Positions 38,101 to 47,945 of a DNA stretch of 64,000 nucleotides are shown here, piece after piece; position 1 is the first letter of the stretch; every line of letters starts with the position of its first letter. The DNA is from Roseimaritima multifibrata. Its GTDB lineage: Bacteria; Planctomycetota; Planctomycetia; Pirellulales; Pirellulaceae. Below the pieces are notes generated by a model, which was not told the DNA's origin, ran no database searches, and saw nothing but the letters and a program-made list of their open reading frames with translations. The stretch spans positions 1,674,001 to 1,738,000 of the forward strand of contig NZ_CP036262.1 of NCBI RefSeq assembly GCF_007741495.1. The letters run 5' to 3'. The position numbers were made by a program, and so were the translations under genes.

Positions 38101-39549
38101 CATCAACGTATGCGCTTCGACTTGGGCTTCGATCGAAAGCGGCAAGTGGACCGCCATCTGGTCACCATCGAAGTCGGCGTTAAAGCCTTTGCATACCAAT
38201 GGGTGCAGGCGAATCGCGTTCCCTTCGACAAGGGTCGGTTCAAAGGCCTGGATTCCCATGCGGTGCAACGTCGGTGCACGATTCAATAGGACCGGGTGGT
38301 TGGTGATGACCTGTTCCAGGATATCCCAAACCTCTTCGTCCTTCCGCTCCAGCATCTTCTTCGCCGATTTGATCGTGTCGGCGTGGCCCAGTTCTTTCAG
38401 GCGGCGGATGATAAACGGTTGATACAGTTCCAAAGCGATTTTCTTTGGCAGGCCGCACTGATGCAATTTCAGACGCGGACCGACAACGATCACACTTCGA
38501 GCCGAATAATCGACTCGTTTACCAAGCAGGTTTTCGCGGAAACGACCCTGCTTACCCTTGATCATGTCGGTCAAGGATTTCAGTGGACGGTTGCTGCTGC
38601 CCAGCACTGGTCGTTTGCAGCGGTTGTTATCAAACAACGCATCGACCGACTGTTGGAGCATTCGCTTTTCGTTGCGAATGATCACTTCAGGCGCGTTCAA
38701 ATCGACCAATTTACGCAATCGGTTATTGCGGTTGATGATTCGGCGATAAAGGTCATTCAAATCGCTCGTCGCGAAATTGCCGCTGTCCAGCAAGACCAAG
38801 GGACGAAGGTCCGGAGGAATCACGGGGATAACGTCCAGGACCATCCATTCGGGACGGTTGTCGCTATCACGGATCGATTCGACGATTTTCAGCCGATTGA
38901 TGTAGTCCTTCTTCTTCTGCTTGCTGCCGGTTTCTTGCAGGTCGATGCGGAGTTGTTCGGACAACTGAACCAGGTCCAGTTTGTTCAACAACTTGCGGAC
39001 CGCCTCGGCACCCATGTCGGCTTCGAAGGCACCGTCGCCGTACTGTGTACGAGCTGCGCGGTATTCTTCTTCGGTCAGTAGTTGCTGGAATTCCAGGTCG
39101 GTGGAACCTGGATCGATCACCACGTAATCTTGGAAGTAGATGACCTTTTCCAGCGAGCTGGTTTTCATCGCCAACAGGTTACCAAGGCGACTTGGCATCG
39201 CTTTGAAGAACCAGATGTGAACGACGGGAGCCGCTAGATCGATGTGTCCCATCCGTTTACGACGGACGCGACTGTGGGTCACTTTAACCCCACAGCGATC
39301 GCAGATCATCCCTTTGTATTTCATCCCGCGGTATTTACCACAGGCACATTCCCAGTCCTTTTCAGGGCCAAAAATACGTTCGCAAAACAGACCGTCTTTT
39401 TCGGGACGGTAGGTACGATAGTTAATCGTTTCGGGTTTTTTAACTTCACCGAACGACCAGCTTTTAATGTCTTGAGGACGTGCCAAGCTGATGCGGACCG
39501 AGGCGTAGTCGTTGATACGTTCGTAAGTACCGGTTTCGCCGTTGGACAT
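35170..39549 (-). CDS. rpoC: DNA-directed RNA polymerase subunit beta'
   Basis: 1459 residues, complete. Contains the N-terminal zinc ribbon (Cys68, 70, 83, 86; [20 protein letters not shown]), rudder and lid region, the catalytic NADFDGDQ at 457-464 that binds Mg2+, the bridge helix [17 protein letters not shown], trigger-loop region, a second cysteine group ([15 protein letters not shown]) and the family motif [16 protein letters not shown]. The last 60 residues are a Pro/Glu-rich tail. Together with beta, alpha and omega it forms core RNA polymerase. It follows rpoB by 122 bases on the same strand and is the last gene of the unit; rpsL and rpsG, common after rpoC, are absent. Confidence 0.98.
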   Translation of the reverse strand: MSNGETGTYERINDYASVRISLARPQDIKSWSFGEVKKPETINYRTYRPEKDGLFCERIFGPEKDWECACGKYRGMKYKGMICDRCGVKVTHSRVRRKRMGHIDLAAPVVHIWFFKAMPSRLGNLLAMKTSSLEKVIYFQDYVVIDPGSTDLEFQQLLTEEEYRAARTQYGDGAFEADMGAEAVRKLLNKLDLVQLSEQLRIDLQETGSKQKKKDYINRLKIVESIRDSDNRPEWMVLDVIPVIPPDLRPLVLLDSGNFATSDLNDLYRRIINRNNRLRKLVDLNAPEVIIRNEKRMLQQSVDALFDNNRCKRPVLGSSNRPLKSLTDMIKGKQGRFRENLLGKRVDYSARSVIVVGPRLKLHQCGLPKKIALELYQPFIIRRLKELGHADTIKSAKKMLERKDEEVWDILEQVITNHPVLLNRAPTLHRMGIQAFEPTLVEGNAIRLHPLVCKGFNADFDGDQMAVHLPLSIEAQVEAHTLMLSTNNVFAPSNGKPIMSPSQDVVMGCYYTTVAMPDQKGQGMTFSSPNEADMAYAQGVVGLHANIKVRLPRHQKLKNNEGRNDYGAIIETTPGRIRFNQMLPEGMDFYNFPQRSSDLAKVISDCYQRLGRKATINLLDDMMQLGFRESTSSGLSFATDDLVTPDTKSKYIGEAEKTVMKYKKLYDRGVITGPERYNQVLDTWTHAREAITADMMVAMEHDIREGGWYMNPVYLMAHSGARGGIEQIRQLGGMRGLMAKPSGEIIETPIKANFREGLSVLEYFSSTHGARKGLADTALKTADSGYLTRKLADVAQNVVITLEDCGTTQGITKGVIFRGEKVEVQLAESISGRISRQNIVHQVTDEVIVEDSGLITPEIARKIELMGLNKIQVRSPMTCDASLGVCRRCYGMDLSTGDLVEEGMAVGIIAAQSIGEPGTQLTMRTFHIGGSVSKQVEESDIKCKSAGEVRLTRMRAIRNDEGKNIVLTRNGGITLVDDRGREIESYEIPTGSTLMVEEGDKVTEGSVLCEWNPYSIPIMTELTGKVRFEDVVEGETMRMERESSGKSRMLIVDHKGELHPQIIIEDAEGKPLDVQYLPERAMISVEEGAMIKAGAVLAEMPRESGGVSDITGGLPRITEIFEARKPKDPAVIAEVDGTVEILGEKKRGKRSIIVRSESGIEREHLVPHGKRFLVHSGDVVKAGQALVDGPLVPHDILRVSGEEAVQQYLLHEIQQVYRSQRVDINDKHCEVIIARMLRKVKIESSGDTSLLEGLVMDKFEFRRSNQGLSDCLKITNPGDSEYTEGQIVPKEAIEQTNAEIEAAGQTPAKGKRPRPATASTQLLGITKAAVQSNSFISAASFQETTKVLTEAALAGKVDRLVGLKENVILGHLIPAGTGFRIFQDAEVNYRREALEELAEEPIQSLEESFPLLADPDSPEEAPAEPTPAPSLPPVSNEPAPSNEALDSMFGGGKPTGGQE

Positions 39550-39671
39550 TCAGGAGACTCCTAAGGTTTGCGTCAAAGAGGACGCGTTGTTTTTTTGGGC
39601 CGTGGGGGACTCGCGTCGACCGTCGTCGACGCGAGCTGATTTCAAACCTGCGATTTCAATTTGAAATCTGC

Positions 39672-42600
39672 CTAAACCGGTCGTTTTTCCAATTGCATGT
39701 TGAGTGCTAGTCCTCGAATTTCGTTTGTCAAAACGTCGAAACTGGCGGGCGTGCCTGCCTCCAGGGTGTTTTCCCCTTTGACCATCGATTCGTAGATCTT
39801 GGTACGCCCTTCAACATCGTCACTCTTGACGGTGAGAAGTTCTTGCAGGATGTATGCCGCCCCGTAAGCTTCCAACGCCCAGACTTCCATTTCCCCGAAG
39901 CGTTGGCCGCCGAAGCGAGCCTTCCCACCCAAGGGTTGTTGGGTAATCAAGGAGTATGGACCAGTGCTACGAGCGTGGACTTTGTCATCGACCAAGTGAT
40001 GTAGTTTCAGCATGTAGATGTAACCAACGGTTGTCTCTTGAGACATCGCTTCGCCGGTTCGTCCATCCAGAAGCCGCACTTTTCCGTGCCTTGGTAGGCC
40101 TGCTTCTTCTAGACAGTCATTGATGTCTTCTTCGCTGGCTCCATCAAAGACCGGGGTGATGGCTTGGAAGCCCAGTTTGGCTCCGGCCCACCCGAGGTGC
40201 GTTTCCAGAATCTGTCCCACGTTCATACGACTGGGAACTCCCAGCGGATTCAGCATGATCTGCAGTGGGGTACCATCCGGAAGGAACGGCATGTCTTCCA
40301 CAGGCAAGATCTTCCCGATAACACCCTTGTTACCGTGGCGACCTGCCATCTTGTCCCCAACGCTGATGACGCGTCGATTGGCGATGTAGACCTTGACCAT
40401 CTGCAGCACGCCACTGCGAAGCTCGTCGCCTCGCTTCATGCTGTTCAGTTTACGGTCTCGCGAGTCAATCGCTTGTTCAACGTTGATCCACTGTTGCTTG
40501 AAGACCTTTTCGACTTCCTCGCGAAGTTCTTCGCCCTTGACCTGTTCGATAACCCGCTTCAACTGGAAATTGACCGCTTGTTCCGCGATGAATTTCGGGT
40601 CTTGGCCGTCGGACAGTGGGTTGCCTTCAGCGTCTTTCAGTTTGGTGTTGGCAGTCGCTTCCAGTTCGTTGATCAGGCTGGTGAAAGTGCTGGCGATTTC
40701 TTGGTTGCCTTCGCTTTCAACTTCCTTCAATTCTTTTTCGAATTGCTTTCGTTCGTCTTCGGTCAGGCTCATGCGACGCGAGAATTTCTGCGTGTCGATA
40801 ACGATTCCTTCGATCCCCGAAGGAACCTCCAGCGAATCGTTCTTCACATCCTCACCGGCTCGACCGAAGATCGCGTGAAGGAGTTTTTCTTCCGGAGTCA
40901 ACTCGGTTTTGCTTTTCGGGCTGACCTTACCAACCAGGACATCGCCTGGCCGGACGTAGGTGCCGACTTGAACGATCCCGGAATCATCCAGGTTACGAAG
41001 AGCTTTTTCAGAAACATTGGGGATGTCGCGAGTGAATTCTTCGCGGCCCAATTTCGTTTCGCGAATTTCGACATCGAAGTCTTCGATATGGATCGAAGTA
41101 TACGTGTCGTTCTTCACCAATTCTTCCGACAGGATGATCGCGTCTTCGTAGTTGTAGCCGTCAAACGACATAAACCCGACCAGCACGTTACGTCCCAGAG
41201 CCAGTTCACCGTTTCGGGTGGCAGCTCCGTCGGCGATGATCTGATTCTGTTCAACCTTGTCACCGACGCTGACGATCGGTTTTTGGTTCATACAGGTTCG
41301 TTCATTCAGACCTTGGTATTTCTTCAGGTCGTAATGATCGCTACCGATTTCAATTCGCTTTGCATCGGCGTAGGTCACTTTGCCAGCCCGGCGGGCTCGC
41401 ACGACCATCGCGCTGTTCTTGGCGACTTGACGTTCCATGCCAGTTCCCACGATCGGTGGTTCTGCCACCAACAATGGGACGGCTTGCCGCTGCATGTTCG
41501 AACCCATCAATGCACGGTTTGCATCATCGTGTTCGAGGAACGGAATCAAACCGGCTGAAACCCCGACCATCTGGGCCGGAGCAACGTCCATGTAATCGAT
41601 GCGGTCAGGATGAACGATCTCGAAGTCACTACGGACTCGAGCGATCATGTTTGGTCCTGGAACAAGCGAACCGTCCTTGACCTCGGCATCCGCCGGAGCC
41701 ACGTACGATTCATCTTCTTCGTCGGCTCGCAACCAGACAACTTCGTCGGTGACTCGGCTTTCTTGAATCTTGCGATAGGGCGTGACCAAAAATCCGTAAC
41801 CGTCGACGCCGGCGTAAATCGCCAGCGAACTGATCAGTCCAATGTTCGTACCTTCAGGAGTCTCAATCGGACAGATACGTCCGTAGTGGGAAATGTGAAC
41901 GTCGCGAACTTCAAAACCGGCTCGTTTACGATTCAAACCGCCAGGCCCCAGAGCCGACAAACGACGTTCGTGTGTCAGTTGTGACAGCGGGTTCGTCTGG
42001 TCAACGACCTGCGAAAGTTCGCCACGACCGAAGAAGTAATCGATCGCTGCGGAAACACTTTTCGGGTTGATCAAAGAGCGAGGCGTCATGTCCTCGGCAT
42101 CTTTCATGCTCATTCGCTCTTGGACGGTACGACGCAGTTTCAGGAATCCTTTGCGGAGTTCCTCAGCTGCAAGTTCGTCGATCGTTCGCAGGCGACGATT
42201 GCCCAGGTGGTCAATGTCATCGATTTCGGCACCACTGTCCGGATCGAACAGATCCAGCAGGTAGGCGATTGCGGAGATCATGTCCTGGTGACGCAGCGTC
42301 ATTTCTGATTCGCTGATGTCGGTGCCCAGTTTGCGGTTCAGGCGGAAGCGACCGACCTTGCCCAAACGGTACCGATTTTCATCGTAGAATTTCTCGTTGA
42401 AGAGAGTCCGAGCTTTCTCCAGTTGCGGCGGGTTGCCCGGACGCAGACGTTGGTAGATACGGAGGAGGGCTTCTTCGTGGCTGCTGGTGTTGTCGTCACC
42501 GAGCGTATTGAAAATCAACGGGACCTTTGGTCCGTCCATGATTTCCACTTCGGTAACACCAGAAGTGCAGATTGTTTCGGCGACACTTTTGGTGATCTTG

Positions 42601-43394
42601 TGTCCTGCTTCGATGATGATTTCGCCGGCGCGGTCGCTATCGGAAGGATAGATGATGTCGTCAACGGCGACATTCCCTTCGATTTTAGCGGCACTGCGTC
42701 CGTCGGAGATCGTTTCGGTCGAAGTCTTGTAGAAGGCTCGCAGGAGATCGGCGTCGGTCGACAGGCTGGGGTCCATTGCTCGCAACAAAGTGGTTGCGGC
42801 AAATTTACCACTCTGGTCGATTCGGACGGTCAACGCGTCTTTCTTCGTGACGTTTACTTCGATCCATGATCCACGTTCCGGAATGACTCGGCAACTTGGC
42901 AATTTGCGATCGCTTGTTCCTTCTTGTTCCAGAACAAAGTCAACACCAGGGCTACGGTGAAGCTGCGAAACGACAACGCGTTCGGCACCGTTGATGATGA
43001 ATTCACCACCACCCATCATGATTGGCAGGTCGCCCAAGTAGACTTCTTCGTCCACGGGTTCGTCTCGCATCAGGCGAAGCCAAACACGAAGAGGACGGCC
43101 GTAGGTCAAGCGAAGCTGGCGACACTCTTGAGGGGTGTAGCGAGGCTTCCCTAATTCGTAACGGAGGTATTCCAGGTTGATGTTCCCGTCATAACTGCTG
43201 ATCGGGAAAATCTCACGAAGCACTCCTTCAAGGCCGACATCACGACGGCCCGTAGGCTCGGAGTCTTCTTGTAGGAATACAGAGTAGCTAGCCGTTTGCA
43301 GGGCAGTCAAATCGGGCAGGTCGAAACCTTCTCGATCGGAGCCAAAGTGACGGACGGTGGTTGGTTCAAGACGACGATTCGACGTAGTAGCCAT
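39672..43394 (-). CDS. rpoB: DNA-directed RNA polymerase subunit beta
   Basis: 1240 residues from ATG 43394, preceded by AAGGAG about 11 bases upstream; the longer frame to 43481 has no RpoB character. Family segments include the rifampicin-region [23 protein letters not shown] (long block split here by function), [35 protein letters not shown], the [14 protein letters not shown] active-site lysine and histidine region, and the C-terminal [21 protein letters not shown]. Ser/His/Asp positions of the rifampicin pocket look intact. The 495-base gap to rplL contains an attenuator-like hairpin (43608-43641). Confidence 0.98.
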   Translation of the reverse strand: MATTSNRRLEPTTVRHFGSDREGFDLPDLTALQTASYSVFLQEDSEPTGRRDVGLEGVLREIFPISSYDGNINLEYLRYELGKPRYTPQECRQLRLTYGRPLRVWLRLMRDEPVDEEVYLGDLPIMMGGGEFIINGAERVVVSQLHRSPGVDFVLEQEGTSDRKLPSCRVIPERGSWIEVNVTKKDALTVRIDQSGKFAATTLLRAMDPSLSTDADLLRAFYKTSTETISDGRSAAKIEGNVAVDDIIYPSDSDRAGEIIIEAGHKITKSVAETICTSGVTEVEIMDGPKVPLIFNTLGDDNTSSHEEALLRIYQRLRPGNPPQLEKARTLFNEKFYDENRYRLGKVGRFRLNRKLGTDISESEMTLRHQDMISAIAYLLDLFDPDSGAEIDDIDHLGNRRLRTIDELAAEELRKGFLKLRRTVQERMSMKDAEDMTPRSLINPKSVSAAIDYFFGRGELSQVVDQTNPLSQLTHERRLSALGPGGLNRKRAGFEVRDVHISHYGRICPIETPEGTNIGLISSLAIYAGVDGYGFLVTPYRKIQESRVTDEVVWLRADEEDESYVAPADAEVKDGSLVPGPNMIARVRSDFEIVHPDRIDYMDVAPAQMVGVSAGLIPFLEHDDANRALMGSNMQRQAVPLLVAEPPIVGTGMERQVAKNSAMVVRARRAGKVTYADAKRIEIGSDHYDLKKYQGLNERTCMNQKPIVSVGDKVEQNQIIADGAATRNGELALGRNVLVGFMSFDGYNYEDAIILSEELVKNDTYTSIHIEDFDVEIRETKLGREEFTRDIPNVSEKALRNLDDSGIVQVGTYVRPGDVLVGKVSPKSKTELTPEEKLLHAIFGRAGEDVKNDSLEVPSGIEGIVIDTQKFSRRMSLTEDERKQFEKELKEVESEGNQEIASTFTSLINELEATANTKLKDAEGNPLSDGQDPKFIAEQAVNFQLKRVIEQVKGEELREEVEKVFKQQWINVEQAIDSRDRKLNSMKRGDELRSGVLQMVKVYIANRRVISVGDKMAGRHGNKGVIGKILPVEDMPFLPDGTPLQIMLNPLGVPSRMNVGQILETHLGWAGAKLGFQAITPVFDGASEEDINDCLEEAGLPRHGKVRLLDGRTGEAMSQETTVGYIYMLKLHHLVDDKVHARSTGPYSLITQQPLGGKARFGGQRFGEMEVWALEAYGAAYILQELLTVKSDDVEGRTKIYESMVKGENTLEAGTPASFDVLTNEIRGLALNMQLEKRPV

Positions 43395-43607
43395 TCGCGA
43401 GAACGCTCCTTGTAGGCCGGTTACGGGAAGCCCATGGATGGACGGAAACGCTGGAGACTGCCAGCGCGCAGAACAAGCCACGCGAGAACCCCATGGATAT
43501 AAAAGGGGTTCGAGGGCCGCTCAAGTGCACGGGTACCGGGTGCATCAAGAGGATATTTTCGGGCAAGAAAGGGACGACGGTCGGAAGCTCAGATTTGTGG
43601 TTGTACC

Positions 43608-43641
43608 AAAAAAGCCCGAGACCAGTAACCCCGGCCTCGGG
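43608..43641 (-). terminator. Attenuator/terminator between rplL and rpoB
   Basis: On the minus strand a 9-bp stem (43641-43633 with 43623-43615, one G-U pair) is followed by C and TTTTTT (43613-43608). It lies 249 bases after rplL and 214 before rpoB, the place where many bacteria attenuate transcription to lower RNA polymerase output relative to ribosomal proteins. Confidence 0.75.
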
Positions 43642-43832
43642 TATTTGGCGCAAATAATGCTGTATCACGAACGAGTGACTATGGCCGCCGTGCCAAGAAT
43701 CATCGCATTTATTAACGGATCGTCCCTCGCCGCGAGCTCAGTTCGCCTGGGGGTAGCAGGCGGCGAGTTGCCGGAGTCGGTTGTCGGCCGGACGGGATGC
43801 CCGGTGGAAAACAGTGGTCCATTAAGCAACGC

Positions 43833-43852
43833 CACCCGCCGGGAGGCGGGTG
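43833..43852 (-). promoter_or_regulatory. G/C hairpin downstream of rplL
   Basis: CACCCGCC / GGCGGGTG stem with GGGA loop, no T-run. Could be a processing site or a 3' stabilising hairpin for the ribosomal-protein message. Confidence 0.5.
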
Positions 43853-43889
43853 AAACGTCGTTGATAGCGAGGAGCCGTCGGTTGTCGAA

Positions 43890-44300
43890 CTATTTAAGTT
43901 CGACGCTACCGCCAGCTTCTTCGATTTCGCTCTTGACCTTTTCTGCGTCCTCTTTGCTAACGCCTTCTTTGAGCGTTGCAGGGGCGCTTTCGACCATTTT
44001 CTTGGCTTCCATTAGCGAAGCGCCGGTCAGGTTTTTGACGACCTTAACAACGTTCAGCTTTTTGTCGCCAAATCCAGTCAAGATGACGTCGAATTCGGTT
44101 TGTTCAACCTCTTCGGCTCCACCGGCGTCGCCTGCAGCTGCCATGACGACTCCGCCACCTGCAGCAGGTTCGATGCCATAGGCATCTTTTAGATAATCGC
44201 TTAGTTCTTTTGCCTGCTTCAGGGTCATTTCAGCGATCTTATCGCCAAGTTCCTTGGTTTCGGCACTAAATTCCGCTACTGCGGTTGCTTCTTCAGACAT
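43890..44300 (-). CDS. rplL: 50S ribosomal protein L7/L12
   Basis: 136 residues. N-terminal dimerisation region with [20 protein letters not shown], an Ala/Gly-rich hinge ([20 protein letters not shown]), and the C-terminal domain with [40 protein letters not shown] and [10 protein letters not shown], the surface that recruits elongation factors. Multiple copies bind L10 to form the ribosomal stalk. It follows rplJ by 153 bases. Confidence 0.97.
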   Translation of the reverse strand: MSEEATAVAEFSAETKELGDKIAEMTLKQAKELSDYLKDAYGIEPAAGGGVVMAAAGDAGGAEEVEQTEFDVILTGFGDKKLNVVKVVKNLTGASLMEAKKMVESAPATLKEGVSKEDAEKVKSEIEEAGGSVELK

Positions 44301-44453
44301 CGTTCGTGTCCCTCTACAAAATTGGCGGATGAATCGGTTTCAACCTCCCTCAAAATCGTTCGCATGTTGCTTGTGGAAGCGACAGAGGCTCACGCTGAGG
44401 TCCAAACTTCTTGGTTAGCGTTACGGATAAAAGCCACGAATTGCGGCGACGTT

Positions 44454-44981
44454 TTACTCTTCTGCTTTTTCCATGATCTGCTTGACTTGGCTGGCAAGTC
44501 CCTTGGCGGTGCCGATCAGGGCGCCCGACAGGTTTGCTCCAGGGGCCAGGATCTGGCCGACCAGAGTGGAGATCTGTTCTTCGCGGCTTGGCCATTTGCT
44601 GACAGCCTTTAGGGCGTCGGCGTCAAGGGCTTCGCCATCCATGGCCCCACACTGGGCCTTGAAGTGGTCGTACTTGTCACCGTCTTTGTCGAGGGCAACG
44701 ACTGCTTTAACCAGCGAGACGTAATCGGTCGAGCCCCAGACGATTGCGACAGGGCCGTTAGCCCCTTCGAATGCTGGTGCTAGACTGGTTCCATCGGTGG
44801 CACGGCGTGCCAACGAGTTTTTGACCATCAGCATGTGGATGTCTTTTTCAGCCAACTCGTTCCGTAATTCTACGGTCGTGTTAGCGTCCATTCCCACGGT
44901 GCTGACAACAACGGCATCCGCAACGCCTTCGAGGCGTCCGGCGATGTCGCGAGTTACCAGGTTTTTTACAAACTTGCTCAT
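44454..44981 (-). CDS. rplJ: 50S ribosomal protein L10
   Basis: 175 residues. N-terminal RNA-binding domain (MSKFVKNLVTRDIAGRLEGV; MVKNSLARRA; GPVAIVWGSTD) and C-terminal helices that hold L7/L12 dimers (LASQVKQIMEKAEE). The core YVSLVKAVV segment is typical. It binds 23S rRNA with L11. Only 53 bases separate it from rplA, too short for a separate large leader. In many bacteria L10-L12 complexes repress translation of this pair; a site was not identified here. Confidence 0.96.
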   Translation of the reverse strand: MSKFVKNLVTRDIAGRLEGVADAVVVSTVGMDANTTVELRNELAEKDIHMLMVKNSLARRATDGTSLAPAFEGANGPVAIVWGSTDYVSLVKAVVALDKDGDKYDHFKAQCGAMDGEALDADALKAVSKWPSREEQISTLVGQILAPGANLSGALIGTAKGLASQVKQIMEKAEE

Positions 44982-45034
44982 TGTATTTCTCTGTTTGCCA
45001 AGCTTTCACTTGAGCCGCATTGGCGGCCAGGGAC

Positions 45035-45712
45035 TTAGACTACGACGCGAACGCTAGGGCTCATTGTTCCGCAGATTGCGATCCCGCGGACATATGCCCC
45101 TTTGACCGTCTGCGGCTTAAGCCCGAGGACGAAGTCGATGAAGGCCTGGATGTTTTCTTCAAGCTGGGTAGGCTCAAAGCTGAGCTTGCCAACCATTGCG
45201 TGGACGTTGCCACCTTTGTCATTTCGGAATTCGACTTTACCAGCCTTGTATTCACCAACAACTTTAGCGACGTCTGGGGTGACGGTTCCTGCTCGTGGGC
45301 TAGGCATTAGGCCTCGAGGGCCCAGGACACGCCCGAGAGGTCCGACCAGTCCCATCATGTCCGGTGCGGCGATACAGACATCGAAGTCTGTCCAGCCATC
45401 TTTGATCTTTTTCGCCAGGTCGTCCTGTCCGACTTCGTCGGCGCCGGCTTCCTGGGCTGCGGTAGCCGCATCGCCACGGGCGAATACAACAACGCGTTGT
45501 GTTTTTCCAATGCCGTGAGGCAAGACCACGCTTCCGCGGATGATCTGGTCGGCTTGGTTGGAGTCAACCCCTAGCCGCATATGGACTTCGACGGTTTGGT
45601 CGAATTTTGTTTTGTCGTACTTCTTCAGCGTGCCAACAGCTTCGTTTAGAGGCTGAGGATCGCTGGGCTGCTTGGCCAGTGCGGCCCGCTGTCGCTTGGA
45701 CGGCTTTCCCAT
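45035..45712 (-). CDS. rplA: 50S ribosomal protein L1
   Basis: 225 residues from ATG 45712 ([12 protein letters not shown]), with AGGAAA about 10 bases upstream; the longer frame to 45916 overlaps rplK in another frame and is rejected. Signature elements: [33 protein letters not shown], the conserved [19 protein letters not shown], and a C-terminal [22 protein letters not shown]1 binds the L1 stalk of 23S rRNA and, in many bacteria, represses its own operon. A strong hairpin lies in the gap before the gene (45760-45788). Confidence 0.97.
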   Translation of the reverse strand: MGKPSKRQRAALAKQPSDPQPLNEAVGTLKKYDKTKFDQTVEVHMRLGVDSNQADQIIRGSVVLPHGIGKTQRVVVFARGDAATAAQEAGADEVGQDDLAKKIKDGWTDFDVCIAAPDMMGLVGPLGRVLGPRGLMPSPRAGTVTPDVAKVVGEYKAGKVEFRNDKGGNVHAMVGKLSFEPTQLEENIQAFIDFVLGLKPQTVKGAYVRGIAICGTMSPSVRVVV

Positions 45713-45759
45713 AGCTTGGTGATTTCCTGCTTTGAGTGGTAAAGCGAAGGCGATCTTGA

Positions 45760-45788
45760 GGCAGCAATCCCTTTGGCGGGTTGCTGCC
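45760..45788 (-). promoter_or_regulatory. Candidate regulatory hairpin in the rplK-rplA gap
   Basis: GGCAGCAA pairs with TTGCTGCC, extended by three G-C pairs past a bulged base, loop TTTGGC. It has no T-run and lies about 50 bases before rplA in the transcript. It may be an L1-binding operator, but I could not compare it with the 23S L1 site. Confidence 0.4.
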
Positions 45789-45899
45789 AGACCTTCTCCC
45801 ACGATTTGCGACCCGAAACCGAATCGGGCCGAACACTGAACGTTGTATTTTTCTTGAGCAAGCGGAGGCCGCTCGTGATAACTAGTGGCGACTGGGCGA

Positions 45900-46325
45900 C
45901 TAGCCTTCGACTTCAATGCCCATGCTGCGGGCAGTTCCTTCGATCATGCGAACGGCATGGTCGATGTTGCGGGCGTTGAGGTCTTTGATCTTCTTCTCGG
46001 CGATCTCAGCACACTGGGCTCGGGTTACTTTCCCAACTTTTGTTTTGTTGGGGACGCCGGAGCCTTTGGCGATGCCGGCCGATTGCTTTAGCAGCGAAGC
46101 GGCGGGCGGGCTTTTGGTGATGAATTCAAAGGAGCGGTCGTTGTAGACCGTCACGATGACTGGGATGGGAGTCCCGTTGTATTCGCGAGTCGCGTCGTTG
46201 AACTGTTGGACAAATTGCCCAAGGTTTACGCCGAATTTACCAAGCGACGTTCCGACAGGTGGTGCCGGAGTGGCTTGGCCACCGGGCACCTGGAACTTCG
46301 CTTGTCCTGTTACTTGTTTTGCCAT
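45900..46325 (-). CDS. rplK: 50S ribosomal protein L11
   Basis: 141 residues from ATG 46325; the frame also opens at a TTG one codon earlier. The N-terminal domain has [20 protein letters not shown], conserved as the thiostrepton-linked region, and the C-terminal RNA-binding domain has [19 protein letters not shown] and [10 protein letters not shown]. It binds the GTPase centre of 23S rRNA. It is the first gene of the cluster in this window: secE and nusG, usually just upstream, are absent. The divergent gene is cutA. Confidence 0.97.
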   Translation of the reverse strand: MAKQVTGQAKFQVPGGQATPAPPVGTSLGKFGVNLGQFVQQFNDATREYNGTPIPVIVTVYNDRSFEFITKSPPAASLLKQSAGIAKGSGVPNKTKVGKVTRAQCAEIAEKKIKDLNARNIDHAVRMIEGTARSMGIEVEG

Positions 46326-46652
46326 CAAAAAAACTCATGCATCTTCGCTGCGGTGTCTAACGATAAGAATCAAAGCGGTCACTCGACCGGGATCGCTTCT
46401 CACCTCCCGCACGCGTAAGGTTTGGGTTAAGGGCCAGATTGTAATGTCTTCGGCTGTGGTGGGAAGGCGTCTTTGCTTATCCCGGGAGGAATTTTTAAGG
46501 AATCTGTGAGTATGGCATGGAATCATTGGAGATCCGTTCCTAAAACATGAACGGGCCCCCCGCCCAAAGTGGCCCGTTGGCGGTCGCTTTGTTTCACGTT
46601 TACCGTTTTTGGGGTAACCCGGTAAGCTTTTTTCGGTATAGCAGGTGCTCGG
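46326..46652. other. Divergent region between rplK and cutA
   Basis: 327 bases with the expected promoters of rplK and cutA. A GGCC stem (46550-46557 with 46571-46578) and a T-rich tract around 46600-46635 (small TTACCG/CGGTAA stem, then CTTTTTTC) are visible. A possible minus-strand -10 (TACAAT, 46443-46438) has no good -35. No gene. Confidence 0.5.
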
Positions 46653-46991
46653 ATGAATGAGTGTGCGGTCTATCAAGTTGAAACGACGGTCGAGTCGCTA
46701 GCGGATGGCGAACGATTGGCTCGTTCCCTTGTTGGGGCTCGTTTAGCGGCTTGTGTGCAGTTGGATCCCGGTCTGACCAGCGTGTTTCGCTGGGAAGGGC
46801 AGGTGCAAACCGAGCCTGAGATTCGTCTGACGATGAAGACATCTGGCACGAGGCTTGAAGAGTTGTGCGAGGCGATCGAGACCCAGCATCCCTACGATGT
46901 CCCGCAGGTGTTGGCGGTCGCAATTGCCTACGCCAGTCCGGCCTACGCAGAGTGGGTTCGCAGCGAGACCACCGTGGATGCGGATCGTTGA
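46653..46991 (+). CDS. cutA: Divalent-cation tolerance protein CutA
   Basis: 112 residues, close to the typical CutA length. Trimeric ferredoxin-like fold: AERLARSLVGARLAACVQLD-type strand and helix pattern, a conserved TSVFRWEGQVQTEPE beta hairpin, TMKTSGTRLEELCEAI, and HPYDVPQVLAV with the conserved His-Pro-Tyr-Asp. The Cys in AACVQ is the metal-linked one in homologs. Linked to copper tolerance in E. coli but the true role is debated. Single gene, divergent from rplK. Confidence 0.94.
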   Translation: MNECAVYQVETTVESLADGERLARSLVGARLAACVQLDPGLTSVFRWEGQVQTEPEIRLTMKTSGTRLEELCEAIETQHPYDVPQVLAVAIAYASPAYAEWVRSETTVDADR

Positions 46992-47390
46992 GGGAGGCAA
47001 CCGGCGAAGGTTGGTGAAGTGATCGACGCGACGATGTGAATAGGGGCGTCACATTCTTAGCGGAACGGCGTAAGCCGTCCGGCCGTCGCCCTGGAAATCT
47101 CGCCTATTTGCCGGGCGACTCGCGCCGCACCGCTAGTATTTATGCTCGCTCCCTTTCTTAGCGGAACGGCACAAGCCGTCCGGCCGCATCGCCTTGAAAA
47201 CCTGCGATTTTCCGTTCAACACTTCGGTCCGGCGTCAGCGATTTTGTTCGCTTCCCTTGCCCTGCAAAAACCTGCTTGCTTTTGTTTGCCGCGGCGACGG
47301 CTTGGGGTCGCGTTGGGAATTGGTTTCGAGGTATTCTCTGGGCTCAGCCGACTGGCTGAAGGGAAGGCCTTTTAGACATGGATGTGAACT
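46992..47390. other. Intergenic region with family D direct repeats
   Basis: 399 bases between cutA and the unknown gene at 47391. Contains the two family D repeats at 47056-47086 and 47156-47186. No supported ORF. Confidence 0.6.
47056..47186 (+). repeat. Family D: two direct copies of a short palindromic element
   Basis: CTTAGCGGAACGGCGTAAGC followed by CGTCCGGCCG at 47056-47086 recurs at 47156-47186 with one or two changes (GCACAAGC), a 100-base period. Each copy folds as ACGGC / GCCGT around GTAA or ACAA. A degraded relative (TTAGCGGCACGGCGCAAG) is at 8037-8054. Confidence 0.8.
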
Positions 47391-47945
47391 ATGTTGGGAC
47401 GGATTGCTGAATACTGGAAACGAGATCCAGAGCGACGCGGTTTAGCGGCATTGCAGCCGACCGAGGCGTCTGGCAGCCCCGAGGAAATGGTCGTTTCGCT
47501 GCGTCGCACCTTGCGGGCTGCAAAGCCCCAAGACGAATTGCTTGCGTTGGGGCTGTTTTCGCGGTCGACTTGCGATTGGCTTCGAGCACAAGGCATCGCC
47601 GGGGAACGTGACTTCTTGAATCTGCCCGCAGAGGCGTTGCTGCCTCGGATTTCGGCAACCACAACCAGGCGTTTTCAGTTGGCGATTCGGATGGCCTCGG
47701 CGATCGACGGAATGCGTCCCTGGCATGCGTTGATGCTGTTCGCCATTCATCGCCGGAGTCCGAATAAGTTGGCGGCTGAATCCTCGGGAGCCCTGCACCG
47801 GGATCTTACGCGGTTTTCGTGGTCGACTCGCGGGCAAAAGCTGCTGGCAGGTCGCCGGTTGCCTTCCTTGTTGCTGGTCGAGGGCTGGATCGCCGCAGCC
47901 CGCGAACGAAGGGGAAAACGAGCGTTGAAGCACGAGCCTGTGTAA
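47391..47945 (+). CDS. Conserved-looking protein of unknown function
   Basis: 184 residues. I do not recognise the family. It is basic and mostly helical. A central LNLPAEALLPRISATTTRRF region recalls helix-hairpin-helix or SAM-like helices, and a second helical half has RPWHALMLFAIHRRSPNKLAA. No signal peptide or membrane helix. The ATG at 47391 is the first in frame; no convincing ribosome site was seen. The opposite-strand frame (47442-48029) is a shadow. It ends at the border of the composite repeat array. Real gene status is likely but not certain. Confidence 0.6.
   Translation: MLGRIAEYWKRDPERRGLAALQPTEASGSPEEMVVSLRRTLRAAKPQDELLALGLFSRSTCDWLRAQGIAGERDFLNLPAEALLPRISATTTRRFQLAIRMASAIDGMRPWHALMLFAIHRRSPNKLAAESSGALHRDLTRFSWSTRGQKLLAGRRLPSLLLVEGWIAAARERRGKRALKHEPV

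Larger units (their letters stand above)
43395..43889. other. rplL-rpoB intergenic leader
   Basis: 495 bases on the minus-strand transcript. Holds the terminator-like hairpin 43608-43641, a second G/C hairpin at 43833-43852 (8-bp stem, GGGA loop) just after rplL, and the rpoB ribosome site. No gene is supported; an antisense ORF at 43357-44181 is a shadow. Confidence 0.7.

Noticed and set aside
37246-38289. 347-codon antisense open frame over rpoC
   Set aside because: Same reason: shadow of rpoC.
40164-41558. 464-codon antisense open frame over rpoB
   Set aside because: Shadow of a GC-rich conserved gene; no family resemblance, and rpoB is certain.
46550-46578. Terminator in the rplK-cutA gap
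   Set aside because: The GGCC stem has no T-run, and no gene ends there.
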